Shown here: piece after piece, positions 1 to 8,515 of the stretch | How the letters are laid out: the number at the start of each line of letters is the position of its first letter | Numbering within the stretch: position 1 is the stretch's first letter | Source of the DNA: Domibacillus antri | GTDB taxonomy: Bacteria > Bacillota > Bacilli > Bacillales > Domibacillaceae | DNA: 64,000 nucleotides | Reading direction: 5' to 3' | NCBI RefSeq assembly: GCF_001936625.1 | Contig: NZ_MSDU01000008.1 | Location: 248,001-312,000 of the forward strand | Notes under the pieces: model-generated | What the model was told of the DNA's origin: nothing | What the model saw: the letters and a program-made list of their open reading frames with translations, nothing else | Database searches by the model: none | Program-made: the position numbers and the translations under genes

Positions 1-363
1 TAATTTCGGAATAAAAATGATCATTCCAATGATGACAGCTGCACAGGCGAATAAAAGCACGGCTCCCGCCGCGAGATCTTTTGCCATGCCCGCAAGCGGC
101 TTGTATTCTTCCGTAACGAGATCCACCGTTTTTTCAATCGCTGTGTTGACTGTTTCGAGTGCCAGCATTCCCGCTATGACAAGAATAAGTATGCACCATT
201 CCATGCGCGAGAGCGATAAAATAAAACCGGCTGCCGATACGATGGCACCGGCAGCGAGATGAATACGCATATTCGGCTCCCGAAAAGCCATTTTCAATCC
301 GTTTCCGGCAAACCGGAATGAAGCCGTGAGCCTTCGTGCGCTGTATGTCCGCTTATCTTTCAA
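1..363 (-). CDS. dgkA: Diacylglycerol/undecaprenol kinase DgkA, 3' end cut by window edge
   Basis: Small integral membrane lipid kinase; the Gram-positive enzymes mainly phosphorylate undecaprenol for cell-wall lipid recycling. The reading frame shows the family core: a membrane segment, then a stretch resembling [16 protein letters not shown] with the catalytic/metal-binding Glu residues, then [11 protein letters not shown] and a last helix ending FIPKL. It stays open to the window edge, so the stop codon lies just outside (at least 121 residues, normal length). The best start is a TTG at 363 that overlaps the end of ybeY; no strong ribosome site is visible, so translation is probably coupled. 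The ybeY-dgkA order is as in B. subtilis. Confidence 0.88.
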   Translation of the reverse strand, partial: MKDKRTYSARRLTASFRFAGNGLKMAFREPNMRIHLAAGAIVSAAGFILSLSRMEWCILILVIAGMLALETVNTAIEKTVDLVTEEYKPLAGMAKDLAAGAVLLFACAAVIIGMIIFIPKL

Positions 364-823
364 GTCCGAACGCATCAAGAATCTCTTTTTGCCGGCCAAA
401 CATTTCTTTTTCATCTTCTTCTGTCATATGGTCATAACCAAGCAGATGAAGAAATCCGTGCACTGTTAAAAAACCGAGCTCTCTTTCAAAGGAGTGTCCA
501 TAGTCTTCCGCCTGTTCCTTTGCCCGTTCGACCGAAATAATAATATCTCCAAGTACACGGGGCATATCCGCACCGGTAATCGCTACCTCATCTTCGCCCA
601 TTTCTTCGAGCGCGAATGAGATGACGTCCGTCGGTGCATCTTTATCACGGTATTCCCGGTTAATTTCTTGTATGCGGTCATTTGTTACAAACGTTACCGA
701 GACTTCACTGCCGTCCGGAATGCTTTCCTTTTCCGCCGCAAACTGGAGGAGATCTTCTGACAGCTTGGCCGCATCTTCCGGCAGGCTGTTTGTTTCATCA
801 AGAAAATCAACGTCGAGTGCCAT
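353..823 (-). CDS. ybeY: Endoribonuclease YbeY (rRNA maturation and quality control)
   Basis: Metal-dependent single-strand endoribonuclease that takes part in 16S rRNA 3'-end maturation and 70S quality control. The 156-residue product carries the signature [11 protein letters not shown] (about residues 122-132), whose three His residues bind zinc. It also has the family block [16 protein letters not shown] longer frame begins at 895, but the ATG at 823 has an AAAGGAGA ribosome site 8 bases upstream and gives the usual family length, so that start was chosen. Its start overlaps the last 17 bases of phoH and its end overlaps dgkA, giving one tight operon. Confidence 0.96.
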   Translation of the reverse strand: MALDVDFLDETNSLPEDAAKLSEDLLQFAAEKESIPDGSEVSVTFVTNDRIQEINREYRDKDAPTDVISFALEEMGEDEVAITGADMPRVLGDIIISVERAKEQAEDYGHSFERELGFLTVHGFLHLLGYDHMTEEDEKEMFGRQKEILDAFGLER

Positions 824-1796
824 TCGTGTCGTCTCCTTTTTCCGCTTTTTCATACGCATTAATGACTTTCGCCACGAGCGGGTGACGGACAACATCGCTT
901 TGGTTCAAATAAACAAACGAAATGCCGCTTGTATTTTCTAATATCCGTTCAGCCGAAACAAGTCCGGATACCGCCCCTTTCGGCAAATCAATCTGCGTCC
1001 GGTCGCCCGTAATCACCATCTTAGAGCCAAATCCGAGACGGGTTAAAAACATTTTCATTTGCGCATTTGTCGTATTTTGGGCTTCATCCAGAATGACGAA
1101 CGCATCGTCAAGTGTCCGGCCGCGCATGTACGCAAGGGGAGCAATTTCGATTGTACCGCGTTCAATCATCCGGTCCGTATGCTCTGCGCCAAGAACATCA
1201 TGAAGTGCATCGTAAAGGGGACGCAAATAAGGGTCCACTTTTTCCTTTAAGTCACCTGGCAAAAAACCGAGGCTTTCTCCCGCTTCCACTGCCGGCCGCG
1301 TTAAAATAATGCGTTTTACACGGCTGTTTTTCAGCGCACGGACGGCCATCACAACCGCCAAATACGTTTTTCCGGTTCCGGCAGGACCAATTCCGAAAAC
1401 GAGATCTTTACTGCGAATCGCTTCGATGTAGTCACGCTGTCCAAGCGTTTTAATACGGATCGATTTGCCCTTCGCATTTTTTGTAATTTCTTCTTCGTAT
1501 AATTCATCAAGATATTCAATCGTGCCGTTCTTCGCCATTTGTACAGCGTTGATGACATCTCGTTCACTAATGTTAATTTGCTTGCGAATGACAGCAAGCA
1601 GCTGTTCGACCACTATGCGGGCCTTTTCCACATTTTCTGCCAATCCGCTCAAGTGGACGGCGTCACCGCGCGTGACGATGGAAACATGAAATTCTTCTTC
1701 CATAATCGTTAAATTACGGTCGGATACGCCAAACAATAAAACCGCTTCGTTTTGGTCGCCAAGTGCGACGGCTGCTGTCTTCATTTCTTCCTGCAT
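807..1796 (-). CDS. phoH: PhoH-family ATPase
   Basis: PhoH-like P-loop ATPase, in bacteria usually next to ybeY and linked to RNA metabolism; its exact role is unsettled. The 329-residue protein has a KH-like N-terminal part, Walker A GPAGTGKT (about residues 137-144), the block [16 protein letters not shown] and Walker B with DEAQN. The start at 1796 has AAGGAG nine bases upstream; an internal ATG four codons later is possible. In B. subtilis the c-di-AMP phosphodiesterase gene pgpH (yqfF) follows phoH. Here the stop overlaps ybeY directly and pgpH is absent. Confidence 0.95.
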   Translation of the reverse strand: MQEEMKTAAVALGDQNEAVLLFGVSDRNLTIMEEEFHVSIVTRGDAVHLSGLAENVEKARIVVEQLLAVIRKQINISERDVINAVQMAKNGTIEYLDELYEEEITKNAKGKSIRIKTLGQRDYIEAIRSKDLVFGIGPAGTGKTYLAVVMAVRALKNSRVKRIILTRPAVEAGESLGFLPGDLKEKVDPYLRPLYDALHDVLGAEHTDRMIERGTIEIAPLAYMRGRTLDDAFVILDEAQNTTNAQMKMFLTRLGFGSKMVITGDRTQIDLPKGAVSGLVSAERILENTSGISFVYLNQSDVVRHPLVAKVINAYEKAEKGDDTNGTRR

Positions 1797-1821
1797 TCAC
1801 TGATTCTCCTTAGCTGCCAGG

Positions 1822-2949
1822 TTAGTTAATTGCAATATTTTCAAGTACTTGGAAGTGTATAATCATCTTTACTTTACCATTATCAACCCGCTTCTGTAAA
1901 ACGTTTTCGCCTTGAACACGCGCCTTTTCAGGAAGCCTTGCCATCATGGCTGTCCGAGCTGTCTGCATAGCTCTTTTTTCGATTTCACTTTCCGTTTCAA
2001 CGGTGTTCACTTTTTCCAATTCATATTGTGTCATCGTCCGAATAGACACCGGCAATGTGTAAGAGAAAAAGTGAAGCTGATAAAACCTCTCCTCTGACTG
2101 CACTGGCTTTTTTGAAGGAGAAGATGTCCAAACTGCATACTCCTTCTTCTTCCATGACGCATAAATATCCATCCTTTTTTTACCGTTTCTCGTCATTAGC
2201 GGGGCATTGCCAAGTGTCACCGTCACTTTATACCACGTTTCTGCTGTGACCGAACCGCTGGCCGGATGTTTTTTTGTTCCCGTAATCAGCCGGTCACCCT
2301 TTTCAACAAATTCGCCTCTTCTCGCTTTTGCCACACCGTACTCGACGAACAGGTCATGGATCACGCCTGCCTTAGAAGCGATAAGATGACGCCTGCCCGA
2401 AACCGTTTCTTTTTTTGATTTTCCGACAGAAACATCAGCCTTATAAACTACCCCGATTTTTTTTAGTGAAAAACGGGTAACATCAGGTACATTTAATAAT
2501 ACATTTTGTGATAATTCACGCTCATTTATATTGTGAAAACGAACGGCCCCTTCCCGAATCCCTTCTTGCTTTAATAGAGTCCTGATTTGCTTTTCTGTCT
2601 GAGCGTCAGCACCTGTAACATCGATCCGGATAATCATAGATGAAAGGATAACAATGATGAAAAAGAAACACAAACTACAGAGCCAAAAAGGGTAGTTTCG
2701 GATTGCCCGCTGCACGATAAAAGGCAGTCCAGTTCCTTTTTCCAGACGAATGTTTCCCGTAAAATGACGGGCTTCTTTACGCAGCAATCCAAGATGGCGA
2801 ACCGGCATTTGAAACCGGACAACGTTATCTTTTTCATAATGAATGTGGATAAGAACCGCGCCGCGCTCATGCAGCCTGCCGGGAAACAACGACGCTTCCG
2901 GACCAGAGACGACGACTGTCACTGCACCTGAAAAAAAAAGTTTAGCCAA
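1822..2949 (-). CDS. yqfD: Sporulation protein YqfD
   Basis: YqfD family, a sporulation membrane protein (stage IV group) conserved in endospore formers; biochemical role unknown. The 375-residue product has a soluble N-terminal domain, one strong hydrophobic segment near residues 86-107, and then a region starting IRIDVTGADAQTEKQIRTLL that matches the extracellular part of the family. The start is TTG at 2949, preceded by GGGAG, and overlaps the end of yqfC by 8 bases, so the two are translationally coupled. In B. subtilis yqfCD is transcribed by sigma-E in the mother cell; no clear sigma-E site was identified here. Confidence 0.88.
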   Translation of the reverse strand: MAKLFFSGAVTVVVSGPEASLFPGRLHERGAVLIHIHYEKDNVVRFQMPVRHLGLLRKEARHFTGNIRLEKGTGLPFIVQRAIRNYPFWLCSLCFFFIIVILSSMIIRIDVTGADAQTEKQIRTLLKQEGIREGAVRFHNINERELSQNVLLNVPDVTRFSLKKIGVVYKADVSVGKSKKETVSGRRHLIASKAGVIHDLFVEYGVAKARRGEFVEKGDRLITGTKKHPASGSVTAETWYKVTVTLGNAPLMTRNGKKRMDIYASWKKKEYAVWTSSPSKKPVQSEERFYQLHFFSYTLPVSIRTMTQYELEKVNTVETESEIEKRAMQTARTAMMARLPEKARVQGENVLQKRVDNGKVKMIIHFQVLENIAIN

Positions 2950-3235
2950 ATCGTTTCTCCCGTTTCACGTCAAATTGCACATTTGCAATGGTCCCTTCTA
3001 CAATAATCTCCGCCGGCATTAACTCTTTTACTTCAAGCAGCTTACCCGTTATGCATATTTTTGCTTCAGGAAGTTGAATACGGACAACTTGGTCTGTAAA
3101 TTGTTCCAGTCTTTCGGGATATTGGATTAAAATTTGCTTATTTCCGATAATCGTCATTCGCGGTGTTTGACCGGCTGCATCTTCCGGCAGTCCGGCCAGT
3201 TTACTCATAAATGCCGCACCAGCTCTCCTTCTCAT
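2942..3235 (-). CDS. yqfC: Sporulation protein YqfC
   Basis: Small YqfC-family protein of endospore formers, co-transcribed with yqfD; molecular function unknown. The 97-residue product has the family core: a LPEDA segment, then PRMTIIGNKQILIQ and the C-terminal block ELMPAEIIVEGTIANVQF. A longer frame opens at 3289, but the ATG at 3235 has a strong AAAGGGG ribosome site 8 bases upstream and gives the expected length (B. subtilis YqfC is about 93 residues). It overlaps yqfD by 8 bases. Confidence 0.87.
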   Translation of the reverse strand: MRRRAGAAFMSKLAGLPEDAAGQTPRMTIIGNKQILIQYPERLEQFTDQVVRIQLPEAKICITGKLLEVKELMPAEIIVEGTIANVQFDVKREKRFG

Positions 3236-3285
3236 AAAAAACGCCCCTTTCTTTATCATATCGTATGAAAAGAAAGAGGCATTCA

Positions 3286-3633
3286 TCACTTTTTGCGTTT
3301 TGATTTTGGCGGACCAAGCACTTCAGACAAAATAATGCCGTTTAAAAAATCCTGATCCCGCCATTCATCCACACGTTGAACTGGACGTGACACCGGCAGA
3401 CGCGGCCGGGGGTGTCTTGTTTCCTGATTCTGAACCGTTTTTGGAGCAGGCGCTGGTGCAGGATGGGAAGATGGAGCAGAGAGCTCTTTTGCTTTCCATT
3501 CTGTATTGTCCGCCATTTTTTTTGCCTGCTGTTCTAATTTTTTTCGGGCTGTTTTTTGTTCGTCCTTGTTTTTATCTTTATTAAAAAACATTGAGATCAA
3601 GCCGGCAATGATGACAAAAATAAGTCCTTCCAC
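3286..3633 (-). CDS. Small predicted membrane-anchored protein of unknown function
   Basis: Not recognised by name. The 115-residue product starts with one hydrophobic segment (about residues 2-17), then a charged Lys/Gln-rich stretch, a Pro/Ala-rich linker, and a C-terminal block FLNGIILSEVLGPPKSKRKK that looks like a conserved tail. This architecture suggests a one-pass membrane protein with a short cytoplasmic binding motif. The start is GTG at 3633 with a G-rich ribosome site 8 bases upstream. It follows floA by 15 bases, the position held by yqfB in B. subtilis, so it is probably part of the nfeD-floA membrane operon. Similarity to YqfB itself could not be confirmed. Confidence 0.75.
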   Translation of the reverse strand: MEGLIFVIIAGLISMFFNKDKNKDEQKTARKKLEQQAKKMADNTEWKAKELSAPSSHPAPAPAPKTVQNQETRHPRPRLPVSRPVQRVDEWRDQDFLNGIILSEVLGPPKSKRKK

Positions 3634-3648
3634 GGCACAGACCCCCCT

Positions 3649-4644
3649 TTACTTACCTTCGTTTTCTTTTTTCTTTCCTGTCATATCGCCGATCGCCCCG
3701 CGCATGTCGGTATCAGCAGAAAGATTTTGGATATTCAAATAATCCATGACGCCGATGTTTCCTGAACGAAGCGCTTCTCCCATGGCACGCGGGACATCCG
3801 CTTCGGCTTCAACCACTTTCGCACGCATTTCCTGGACGCGGGCAAGCATTTCCTGTTCATTTGCAACAGCCATCGCACGACGTTCTTCCGCTTTCGCCTG
3901 CGCGATGTTTTTATCCGCTTCGGCCTGTTCTGTTTGCAGTTCGGCGCCGATATTTTTGCCGATATCCACATCCGCAATATCAATCGAAAGAATTTCAAAT
4001 GCTGTGCCGGAATCCAATCCTTTGTTTAAAACAGTCTGTGAAATCATATCCGGATTTTCCAGAACTTTCTTGTGGTGATCACTTGAACCGATTGTGGAAA
4101 TAATCCCTTCTCCGACGCGGGCAACAATTGTTTCTTCACCCGCACCGCCGACGAGACGGTCAATATTTGCCCGAACCGTAATACGTGCTTTTGCTTTTAC
4201 TTCGATTCCGTTCATGGCCACACCGGCAATAAACGGTGTCTCGATGACTTTCGGATTTACCGACATCTGTACGGCTTCTAATACATCGCGCCCCGCAAGG
4301 TCAATCGCAGCCGCACGCTCAAATGATAATTCGATATTTGCACGGTGTGCCGCAATTAATGCATTGACAACACGGTCAACGTTACCGCCGGCCAAGTAAT
4401 GACTTTCGAGCTGATTGATGGACAAATCTAAGCCCGCTTTTGATGCTTTAATGAGCGGGTTCACCACACGGCTCGGTATAACCCGGCGAAGCCGCATACC
4501 AACCAGTGTGAAAATGCTGATTTTGACACCGGCCGCAAGCGCTGATACCCACAGCATAACCGGGACAAGCGTAAGTAAAATACTAAGCAAGATGATAGCC
4601 GCTGCAATGGCGACAAGCAATAAAACGGTATTGCCTGCTAACAT
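3649..4644 (-). CDS. floA: Flotillin-like protein FloA
   Basis: Scaffold protein of functional membrane microdomains, anchored in the cytoplasmic membrane; influences membrane fluidity, protease FtsH and signalling complexes. The 331-residue protein has an N-terminal hydrophobic hairpin (residues 5-45), a PHB/SPFH-type domain ([19 protein letters not shown], then [11 protein letters not shown]) and an Ala/Glu-rich coiled coil ([20 protein letters not shown]), the flotillin repeat. The length equals that of B. subtilis FloA. AGGAGG lies 9 bases before the ATG. It sits directly downstream of nfeD, the conserved partner. Confidence 0.97.
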   Translation of the reverse strand: MLAGNTVLLLVAIAAAIILLSILLTLVPVMLWVSALAAGVKISIFTLVGMRLRRVIPSRVVNPLIKASKAGLDLSINQLESHYLAGGNVDRVVNALIAAHRANIELSFERAAAIDLAGRDVLEAVQMSVNPKVIETPFIAGVAMNGIEVKAKARITVRANIDRLVGGAGEETIVARVGEGIISTIGSSDHHKKVLENPDMISQTVLNKGLDSGTAFEILSIDIADVDIGKNIGAELQTEQAEADKNIAQAKAEERRAMAVANEQEMLARVQEMRAKVVEAEADVPRAMGEALRSGNIGVMDYLNIQNLSADTDMRGAIGDMTGKKKENEGK

Positions 4645-4660
4645 AAACGATTTCCTCCTT

Positions 4661-5377
4661 TTATTCGAGTTCTCTTACAACAATACGAACCCCTTCTGTT
4701 TTTACAACAGCCACATCTTTTTCTGCTGCAATGAACCCCCCTTCTGTTACCGCATCAATCCGCTCTCCATCAATCACAACGGTTCCGGATGGCCGGAGAG
4801 CTGTTTTTGTTTTGCCTATTTTCCCAATTAAATCTGTGCGCGTTTCATTCGATACGTACCCATTCGCTGTATCGGTTGAGTCGCTTAAAATGAATTTTTT
4901 AAAAAGTTTCATTTCTTTCCCCAACACCTTTACCATCAAAATCAGTGCCGCCGTCGCAATAGAGAACGCGATCAGCAAGGAAACCGCCATCCACATCAAG
5001 CTTGCGCCCGCAAACAGCACGCCGGCGGAAAACAGGATAAATCCAATGAAGCCGACAATACCCCCAGGCAAAATGACTTCTGCTAAAATAAACAAAACGC
5101 CCAATACGATAAGCAGCACTGTTAAAATACCGGCGTCTCCTGACATCACATGGCCTGCTGTAAAAATAAGCAATGACAGTGTGCCCGCCGCGCCGGGAAT
5201 CCCGAATCCGGGTGTAAATAATTCCAAAATAAAACCGGTCAGCATAATCGACAACAGTATCAGCACAACGACAGGATTTGTTGCGAACTGTACGAACGGA
5301 CTGCCTTCATCATAGGCCGCAAGCAGCAGCACAGCTGCCAGCACGGCACTCCATTTAGCGAATCGAATCGTTTTCAC
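4661..5377 (-). CDS. NfeD-family membrane protein, short form
   Basis: NfeD proteins work with flotillin-type proteins. This 238-residue product has an N-terminal hydrophobic segment (about residues 8-21), a cluster of membrane helices (about residues 34-150) with the family motifs [12 protein letters not shown] and [12 protein letters not shown], and a C-terminal OB-like domain with [17 protein letters not shown]. subtilis YqeZ is about 437 residues and has a ClpP-like serine protease domain at the N terminus; that domain is absent here. The start is a GTG at 5377 with AAGG unusually close (2 bases), so the start is less sure. A sigma-W type promoter lies just upstream at 5404-5431. Confidence 0.86.
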   Translation of the reverse strand: MKTIRFAKWSAVLAAVLLLAAYDEGSPFVQFATNPVVVLILLSIMLTGFILELFTPGFGIPGAAGTLSLLIFTAGHVMSGDAGILTVLLIVLGVLFILAEVILPGGIVGFIGFILFSAGVLFAGASLMWMAVSLLIAFSIATAALILMVKVLGKEMKLFKKFILSDSTDTANGYVSNETRTDLIGKIGKTKTALRPSGTVVIDGERIDAVTEGGFIAAEKDVAVVKTEGVRIVVRELE

Positions 5378-5403
5378 CGCCTTTCAGCCGGCTCTTTCTC
5401 ATT

Positions 5404-5431
5404 TATACGGATAGGAGTGAAAAAAGTTTCA
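5404..5431 (-). promoter_or_regulatory. Candidate sigma-W (ECF) promoter of the nfeD-floA operon
   Basis: On the minus strand TGAAAC (5431-5426) is followed after exactly 16 bases by CGTATA (5409-5404). This is the sigma-W consensus TGAAAC-N16-CGTA. The B. subtilis yqeZ-yqfA operon belongs to the sigma-W envelope-stress regulon, so element and target agree. The predicted transcript start is about 20 bases before the GTG of nfeD. Confidence 0.8.
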
Positions 5432-5575
5432 AAAATAAAAAGAAAAAATGCCGCGAAAATGATATTTATCTATTTACATGTCGAATGTTGACTTCAGCCG
5501 GCTGTTTTCACTTCATAGTATGTATTTTATTGCATAACAAAAACGATTTTCTTCACTATTTTTTGTCCGCATATG

Positions 5576-5612
5576 AAAAAGAACTGCCGTCCAAAAAGGC
5601 GGCAGTTCTTTT
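5576..5612 (-). terminator. Rho-independent terminator after yqeY
   Basis: Inverted repeat GAACTGCCG / CGGCAGTTC with a short loop, followed on the minus strand by a T run. It lies just after the yqeY stop. The region between this hairpin and the nfeD promoter (about 5432-5575) is AT-rich and shows no gene. Confidence 0.88.
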
Positions 5613-5615
5613 TCA

Positions 5616-6062
5616 TTACGACAGCTTTTGCTGGACGAGCCGGTTCACAAGTGATCCATCTGCTTTGCCTTTTACTTTCGGCATAAGAACACCCATCACC
5701 TTGCCCATGTCCGCTTTGACAGAAGCTCCGGTTTCTGCGATTGCTTCATCGACAATGGCAGAAACTTCTTCTTCTGAAAGCTGTTCAGGCATATATTCGT
5801 TCACGTAAGTCAGTTCAGTCTGAATTTTCGCCACAAGATCCTCGCGGCCTGCTTTTTCAAACTCATGGAGGGAGTCTTTGCGCTGTTTCACTTCGCGAGA
5901 AAGGACTGTCAGCTCTTCCTCTTCCGTCAGGTCGCGGCCGCCTGCTTTAATGCCTTCATTTTGCAATGCAGCTTTAAGCATACGGATGACTGTCAGCTTT
6001 TCTTTCTCTTTGCTCTTCATCGCTTGCTTCATGTCGTCGTTAAGACGTCCGAGAAGACTCAT
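5616..6062 (-). CDS. yqeY: YqeY/GatB-tail family protein
   Basis: YqeY is a small helical protein related to the tail domain of the amidotransferase subunit GatB and is thought to touch tRNA or the ribosome; its exact task is unknown. The 148-residue product has the family start [15 protein letters not shown], the central block [16 protein letters not shown] and the C-terminal motif [20 protein letters not shown]. Two ATGs stand in tandem; the second (6062) is 7 bases from GGAGG and gives the normal length. It follows rpsU by 14 bases, the universal Bacillus pairing. Confidence 0.95.
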   Translation of the reverse strand: MSLLGRLNDDMKQAMKSKEKEKLTVIRMLKAALQNEGIKAGGRDLTEEEELTVLSREVKQRKDSLHEFEKAGREDLVAKIQTELTYVNEYMPEQLSEEEVSAIVDEAIAETGASVKADMGKVMGVLMPKVKGKADGSLVNRLVQQKLS

Positions 6063-6076
6063 CATAAAACCTCCTC

Positions 6077-6250
6077 TTAGAACTTACGTTTACGAGCTGC
6101 TTCTGATTTCTTTTTGCGTTTCACGCTTGGTTTTTCATAAAATTCACGCTTTCTGTATTCCTGCAGGGTACCTGTTTTAGAAACAGTACGTTTGAAACGG
6201 CGCAGAGCATCTTCAAGCGATTCGTTTTTGCGAACAACAGTTTTTGACAT
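6077..6250 (-). CDS. rpsU: 30S ribosomal protein S21
   Basis: Small basic protein of the 30S subunit platform. The 57-residue product [20 protein letters not shown]...KRKF matches Bacillus S21 along its full length, with its highly basic C-terminal tail. The ATG at 6250 has a purine-rich ribosome site (GGAGGGAGGGAAAG); the open frame extends eight codons further upstream but that part is the leader. A consensus promoter lies at 6304-6332 and yqeY follows in the same operon. Confidence 0.97.
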   Translation of the reverse strand: MSKTVVRKNESLEDALRRFKRTVSKTGTLQEYRKREFYEKPSVKRKKKSEAARKRKF

Positions 6251-6303
6251 TTCTCTTTCCCTCCCTCCGAACACATTACGATGGAAATTCCATGTACTGA
6301 ACT

Positions 6304-6332
6304 ATTATAATACATGCACCATGTTCGGTCAA
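6304..6332 (-). promoter_or_regulatory. Sigma-A promoter of rpsU-yqeY
   Basis: TTGACC (6332-6327), a 17-base spacer and a perfect TATAAT (6309-6304) on the minus strand, about 50 bases before the rpsU ATG. It lies just after the 3' end of deoC. No separate deoC terminator is visible, so some deoC readthrough into rpsU is likely. Confidence 0.88.
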
Positions 6333-6359
6333 GAAAATTTCTTTACAAACAGGGCACAA

Positions 6360-7043
6360 TTAATAACCTCTTTCACCTTCTACTCCGGTGACAATCGCAA
6401 CGCCCGAACTTGCGCCGATTCGTGTCGCTCCCGCTTTGATCATCGTCATGGCATCCTCCTGCGACCGAACGCCGCCTGATGCTTTCACACCGATTTTCGG
6501 ACCTACTGTTTCCCGCATCAATTTGACGTCTTCTTCTGTCGCGCCGCCGGTTGAAAAGCCTGTCGAAGTTTTGACATAATCCGCTCCTGCTGAAACGGCT
6601 AGCTCACAAGCTTTTTTCTTTTCTTTATCGGTTAAAAGACTCGTTTCAATAATAACCTTCACTAGCGCTTTTCCCTGCGCAGATGCAACAACTGCTTTCA
6701 TGTCTTTTTCGACTGTGTTAAAATCGCCATCCTTTAAGGCGCCGATATTCATCACCATATCAACTTCTGATGCACCATGTTCAATGGCTGTTTTCGTTTC
6801 AAATGCTTTTACTTCTGTCGCCGCAGCACCGAGTGGAAAGCCGATGACTGTACATACTTTTACTTCGGAGCCGCGCAATAAATCAGCAGCCTGTTTTACA
6901 CGGGCCGGATTGATGCAAACGGACGAAAATCCGTATCGTTTTGCTTCGTCACACAGCTTTTCGATCTCTTCTTTTGCGGCGTCTGCTTTTAATAATGTAT
7001 GATCAATGGTTTTGGCAATATCGCCAAATGTATCGGTAATCAT
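6360..7043 (-). CDS. deoC: Deoxyribose-phosphate aldolase
   Basis: Cleaves 2-deoxyribose 5-phosphate to glyceraldehyde 3-phosphate and acetaldehyde in deoxynucleoside catabolism. The 227-residue TIM barrel has the class I aldolase features: IDHTLLK near the N terminus, [12 protein letters not shown] with the catalytic Asp, KVIIETSLL, and the Schiff-base lysine in [15 protein letters not shown], followed by [10 protein letters not shown]. The start is ATG at 7043, with AGGGGG 8 bases before it; the frame could also open at the preceding TTG. In B. subtilis the gene is elsewhere (dra-nupC-pdp), but a place between mtaB and rpsU is plausible for other Bacillaceae. Confidence 0.96.
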   Translation of the reverse strand: MITDTFGDIAKTIDHTLLKADAAKEEIEKLCDEAKRYGFSSVCINPARVKQAADLLRGSEVKVCTVIGFPLGAAATEVKAFETKTAIEHGASEVDMVMNIGALKDGDFNTVEKDMKAVVASAQGKALVKVIIETSLLTDKEKKKACELAVSAGADYVKTSTGFSTGGATEEDVKLMRETVGPKIGVKASGGVRSQEDAMTMIKAGATRIGASSGVAIVTGVEGERGY

Positions 7044-7122
7044 CAATAAGGTCCCCCTTAGGTTAGTTGTCCGTACCTCTTTATCATATCATCAACGGGT
7101 ACACCTGGCGAGAAAATGGACG

Positions 7123-7147
7123 AAAAAAAGCCGGCCATTAGCCAGCT
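7123..7147 (-). terminator. Terminator after mtaB (end of heat-shock operon)
   Basis: GCTGGC-TAATG-GCCGGC stem-loop with one G-T pair on the minus strand followed by seven T. It lies about 30 bases past the mtaB stop and closes the operon that starts at hrcA. Confidence 0.78.
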
Positions 7148-7178
7148 ATTCTTCCATATTTTATGATCCCATCAACAT

Positions 7179-8510
7179 TTACGCGTTGACCGCATCCGGC
7201 ACACGGACAAATTGACCTTCATTGTACGGATAACCCGCTTTCGTTATTTTCACTTTCACAATTTTCCCGACCATATCCTCTGTTGCCGGAAAAACGACTT
7301 TCAAATAGTTATCTGTGTAACCGCTGTAAAGCCCTTCGCCGCCTTCTTTAAACGGCTCTTCCGGAATAACTTCCAGCACTTCGTTTTCAAATTCAGCCGC
7401 ATATTCTTTTGCCAGCTGATCTGATAACGCAATCAGTTTATGGACACGTTCATTTTTAATTTCTTCATCTATCTGGTCATCCATGCGCGCAGCCGGTGTA
7501 CCGGTCCGTTTTGAATAAGGGAAAACATGCAGTTCAGAGAAACGGTGTTCTTTAATAAAATTATATGTTTCCATAAATTCTTCTTCCGTCTCGCCCGGGA
7601 AACCGACGATGACGTCCGACGTGACAGCAAGACCCGGCAGCGCTTCTTTCAAACGATTCAAACGATCGGCAAAGAAGTCCATTGTATATTTCCGGCGCAT
7701 CCGTTTTAAGACAGTATCCGATCCGGATTGAAGCGGAATATGCAAATGGCGGACGACAATGTTCGATTGATCAATAACATCGATGACTTCATCAGTCAGC
7801 TGGCTTGCTTCAATGGATGAAATACGAATCCGTTTCAATCCCGGCACTTTCGCCTCAAGATCACGCAAAAGCATGGCTAGGTTATAATCTTTAAAATCCG
7901 ATCCGTAACCGCCGGTATGAATACCGGTTAAGACGATTTCCTGATACCCTGATTGAACGAGCTGATTCGCCTGACGGATCACTTCTTCCGGATCGCGTGA
8001 ACGCATTAAGCCGCGTGCCCATGGAATAATGCAAAATGTACAGAAATTATTGCAGCCTTCCTGAATTTTAAGAGACGCACGTGTCCGGTCTGTAAATGCC
8101 GGTACATCCAGCTCTTCATATACACGGTTTTTCATAATGTTGCCGACTGCATTGATCGGCTGGCGCTCTTGTTTAAATTGCTCGATGTAGTCAAGCATTT
8201 TCACTCGGTCCTGTGTACCGACAACGACATCAACACCCGGAATGGCCATAATTTCTGCCGGTGATGTCTGCGCGTAACAGCCGGTTACACAAATGACCGC
8301 ATCCGGATTTTTCCGAACTGCACGGCGAATCACCTGCCGGCTTTTTTTATCACCTGTATTCGTCACGGTACATGTATTAATTACGTAAACATCCGACGTT
8401 TTTTCAAAATCGGTCCGTTCATACCCATTTTGTTCAAACAGCTGCCAGATCGCCTCTGTTTCATAATGGTTTACTTTGCAGCCTAACGTATGAAATGCCA
8501 CTGTTGGCAT
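7179..8510 (-). CDS. mtaB: tRNA t6A37 methylthiotransferase MtaB
   Basis: Radical-SAM enzyme that adds a methylthio group to t6A37 in tRNA, making ms2t6A. The 443-residue protein has the N-terminal UPF0004 domain with conserved Cys residues (TLGCKVN, NTCTVT, VTGCYAQ), the radical-SAM cluster motif CNNFCTFC followed by IIPWARG, and a C-terminal TRAM domain (YNEGQFVRV near the end). The ATG at 8510 follows a GAGGTGAT ribosome site and gives the family length; the longer upstream frame overlaps rsmE. It is the last gene of the hrcA-dnaK operon, as in B. subtilis (yqeV). Confidence 0.95.
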   Translation of the reverse strand: MPTVAFHTLGCKVNHYETEAIWQLFEQNGYERTDFEKTSDVYVINTCTVTNTGDKKSRQVIRRAVRKNPDAVICVTGCYAQTSPAEIMAIPGVDVVVGTQDRVKMLDYIEQFKQERQPINAVGNIMKNRVYEELDVPAFTDRTRASLKIQEGCNNFCTFCIIPWARGLMRSRDPEEVIRQANQLVQSGYQEIVLTGIHTGGYGSDFKDYNLAMLLRDLEAKVPGLKRIRISSIEASQLTDEVIDVIDQSNIVVRHLHIPLQSGSDTVLKRMRRKYTMDFFADRLNRLKEALPGLAVTSDVIVGFPGETEEEFMETYNFIKEHRFSELHVFPYSKRTGTPAARMDDQIDEEIKNERVHKLIALSDQLAKEYAAEFENEVLEVIPEEPFKEGGEGLYSGYTDNYLKVVFPATEDMVGKIVKVKITKAGYPYNEGQFVRVPDAVNA

Positions 8511-8515
8511 TATAA

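Noticed and set aside
4731-5315. Long plus-strand open frame (194 codons) opposite nfeD
   Set aside because: It is antisense to a clear NfeD membrane protein, has no ribosome site, and its translation is rich in Ile/Ser/Asn as expected of the complement of hydrophobic codons.
5357-5402. Possible leader peptide [15 protein letters not shown] before nfeD
   Set aside because: The ATG at 5402 lies upstream of the transcript start predicted from the sigma-W type promoter (near 5397), so it would not be in the mRNA.
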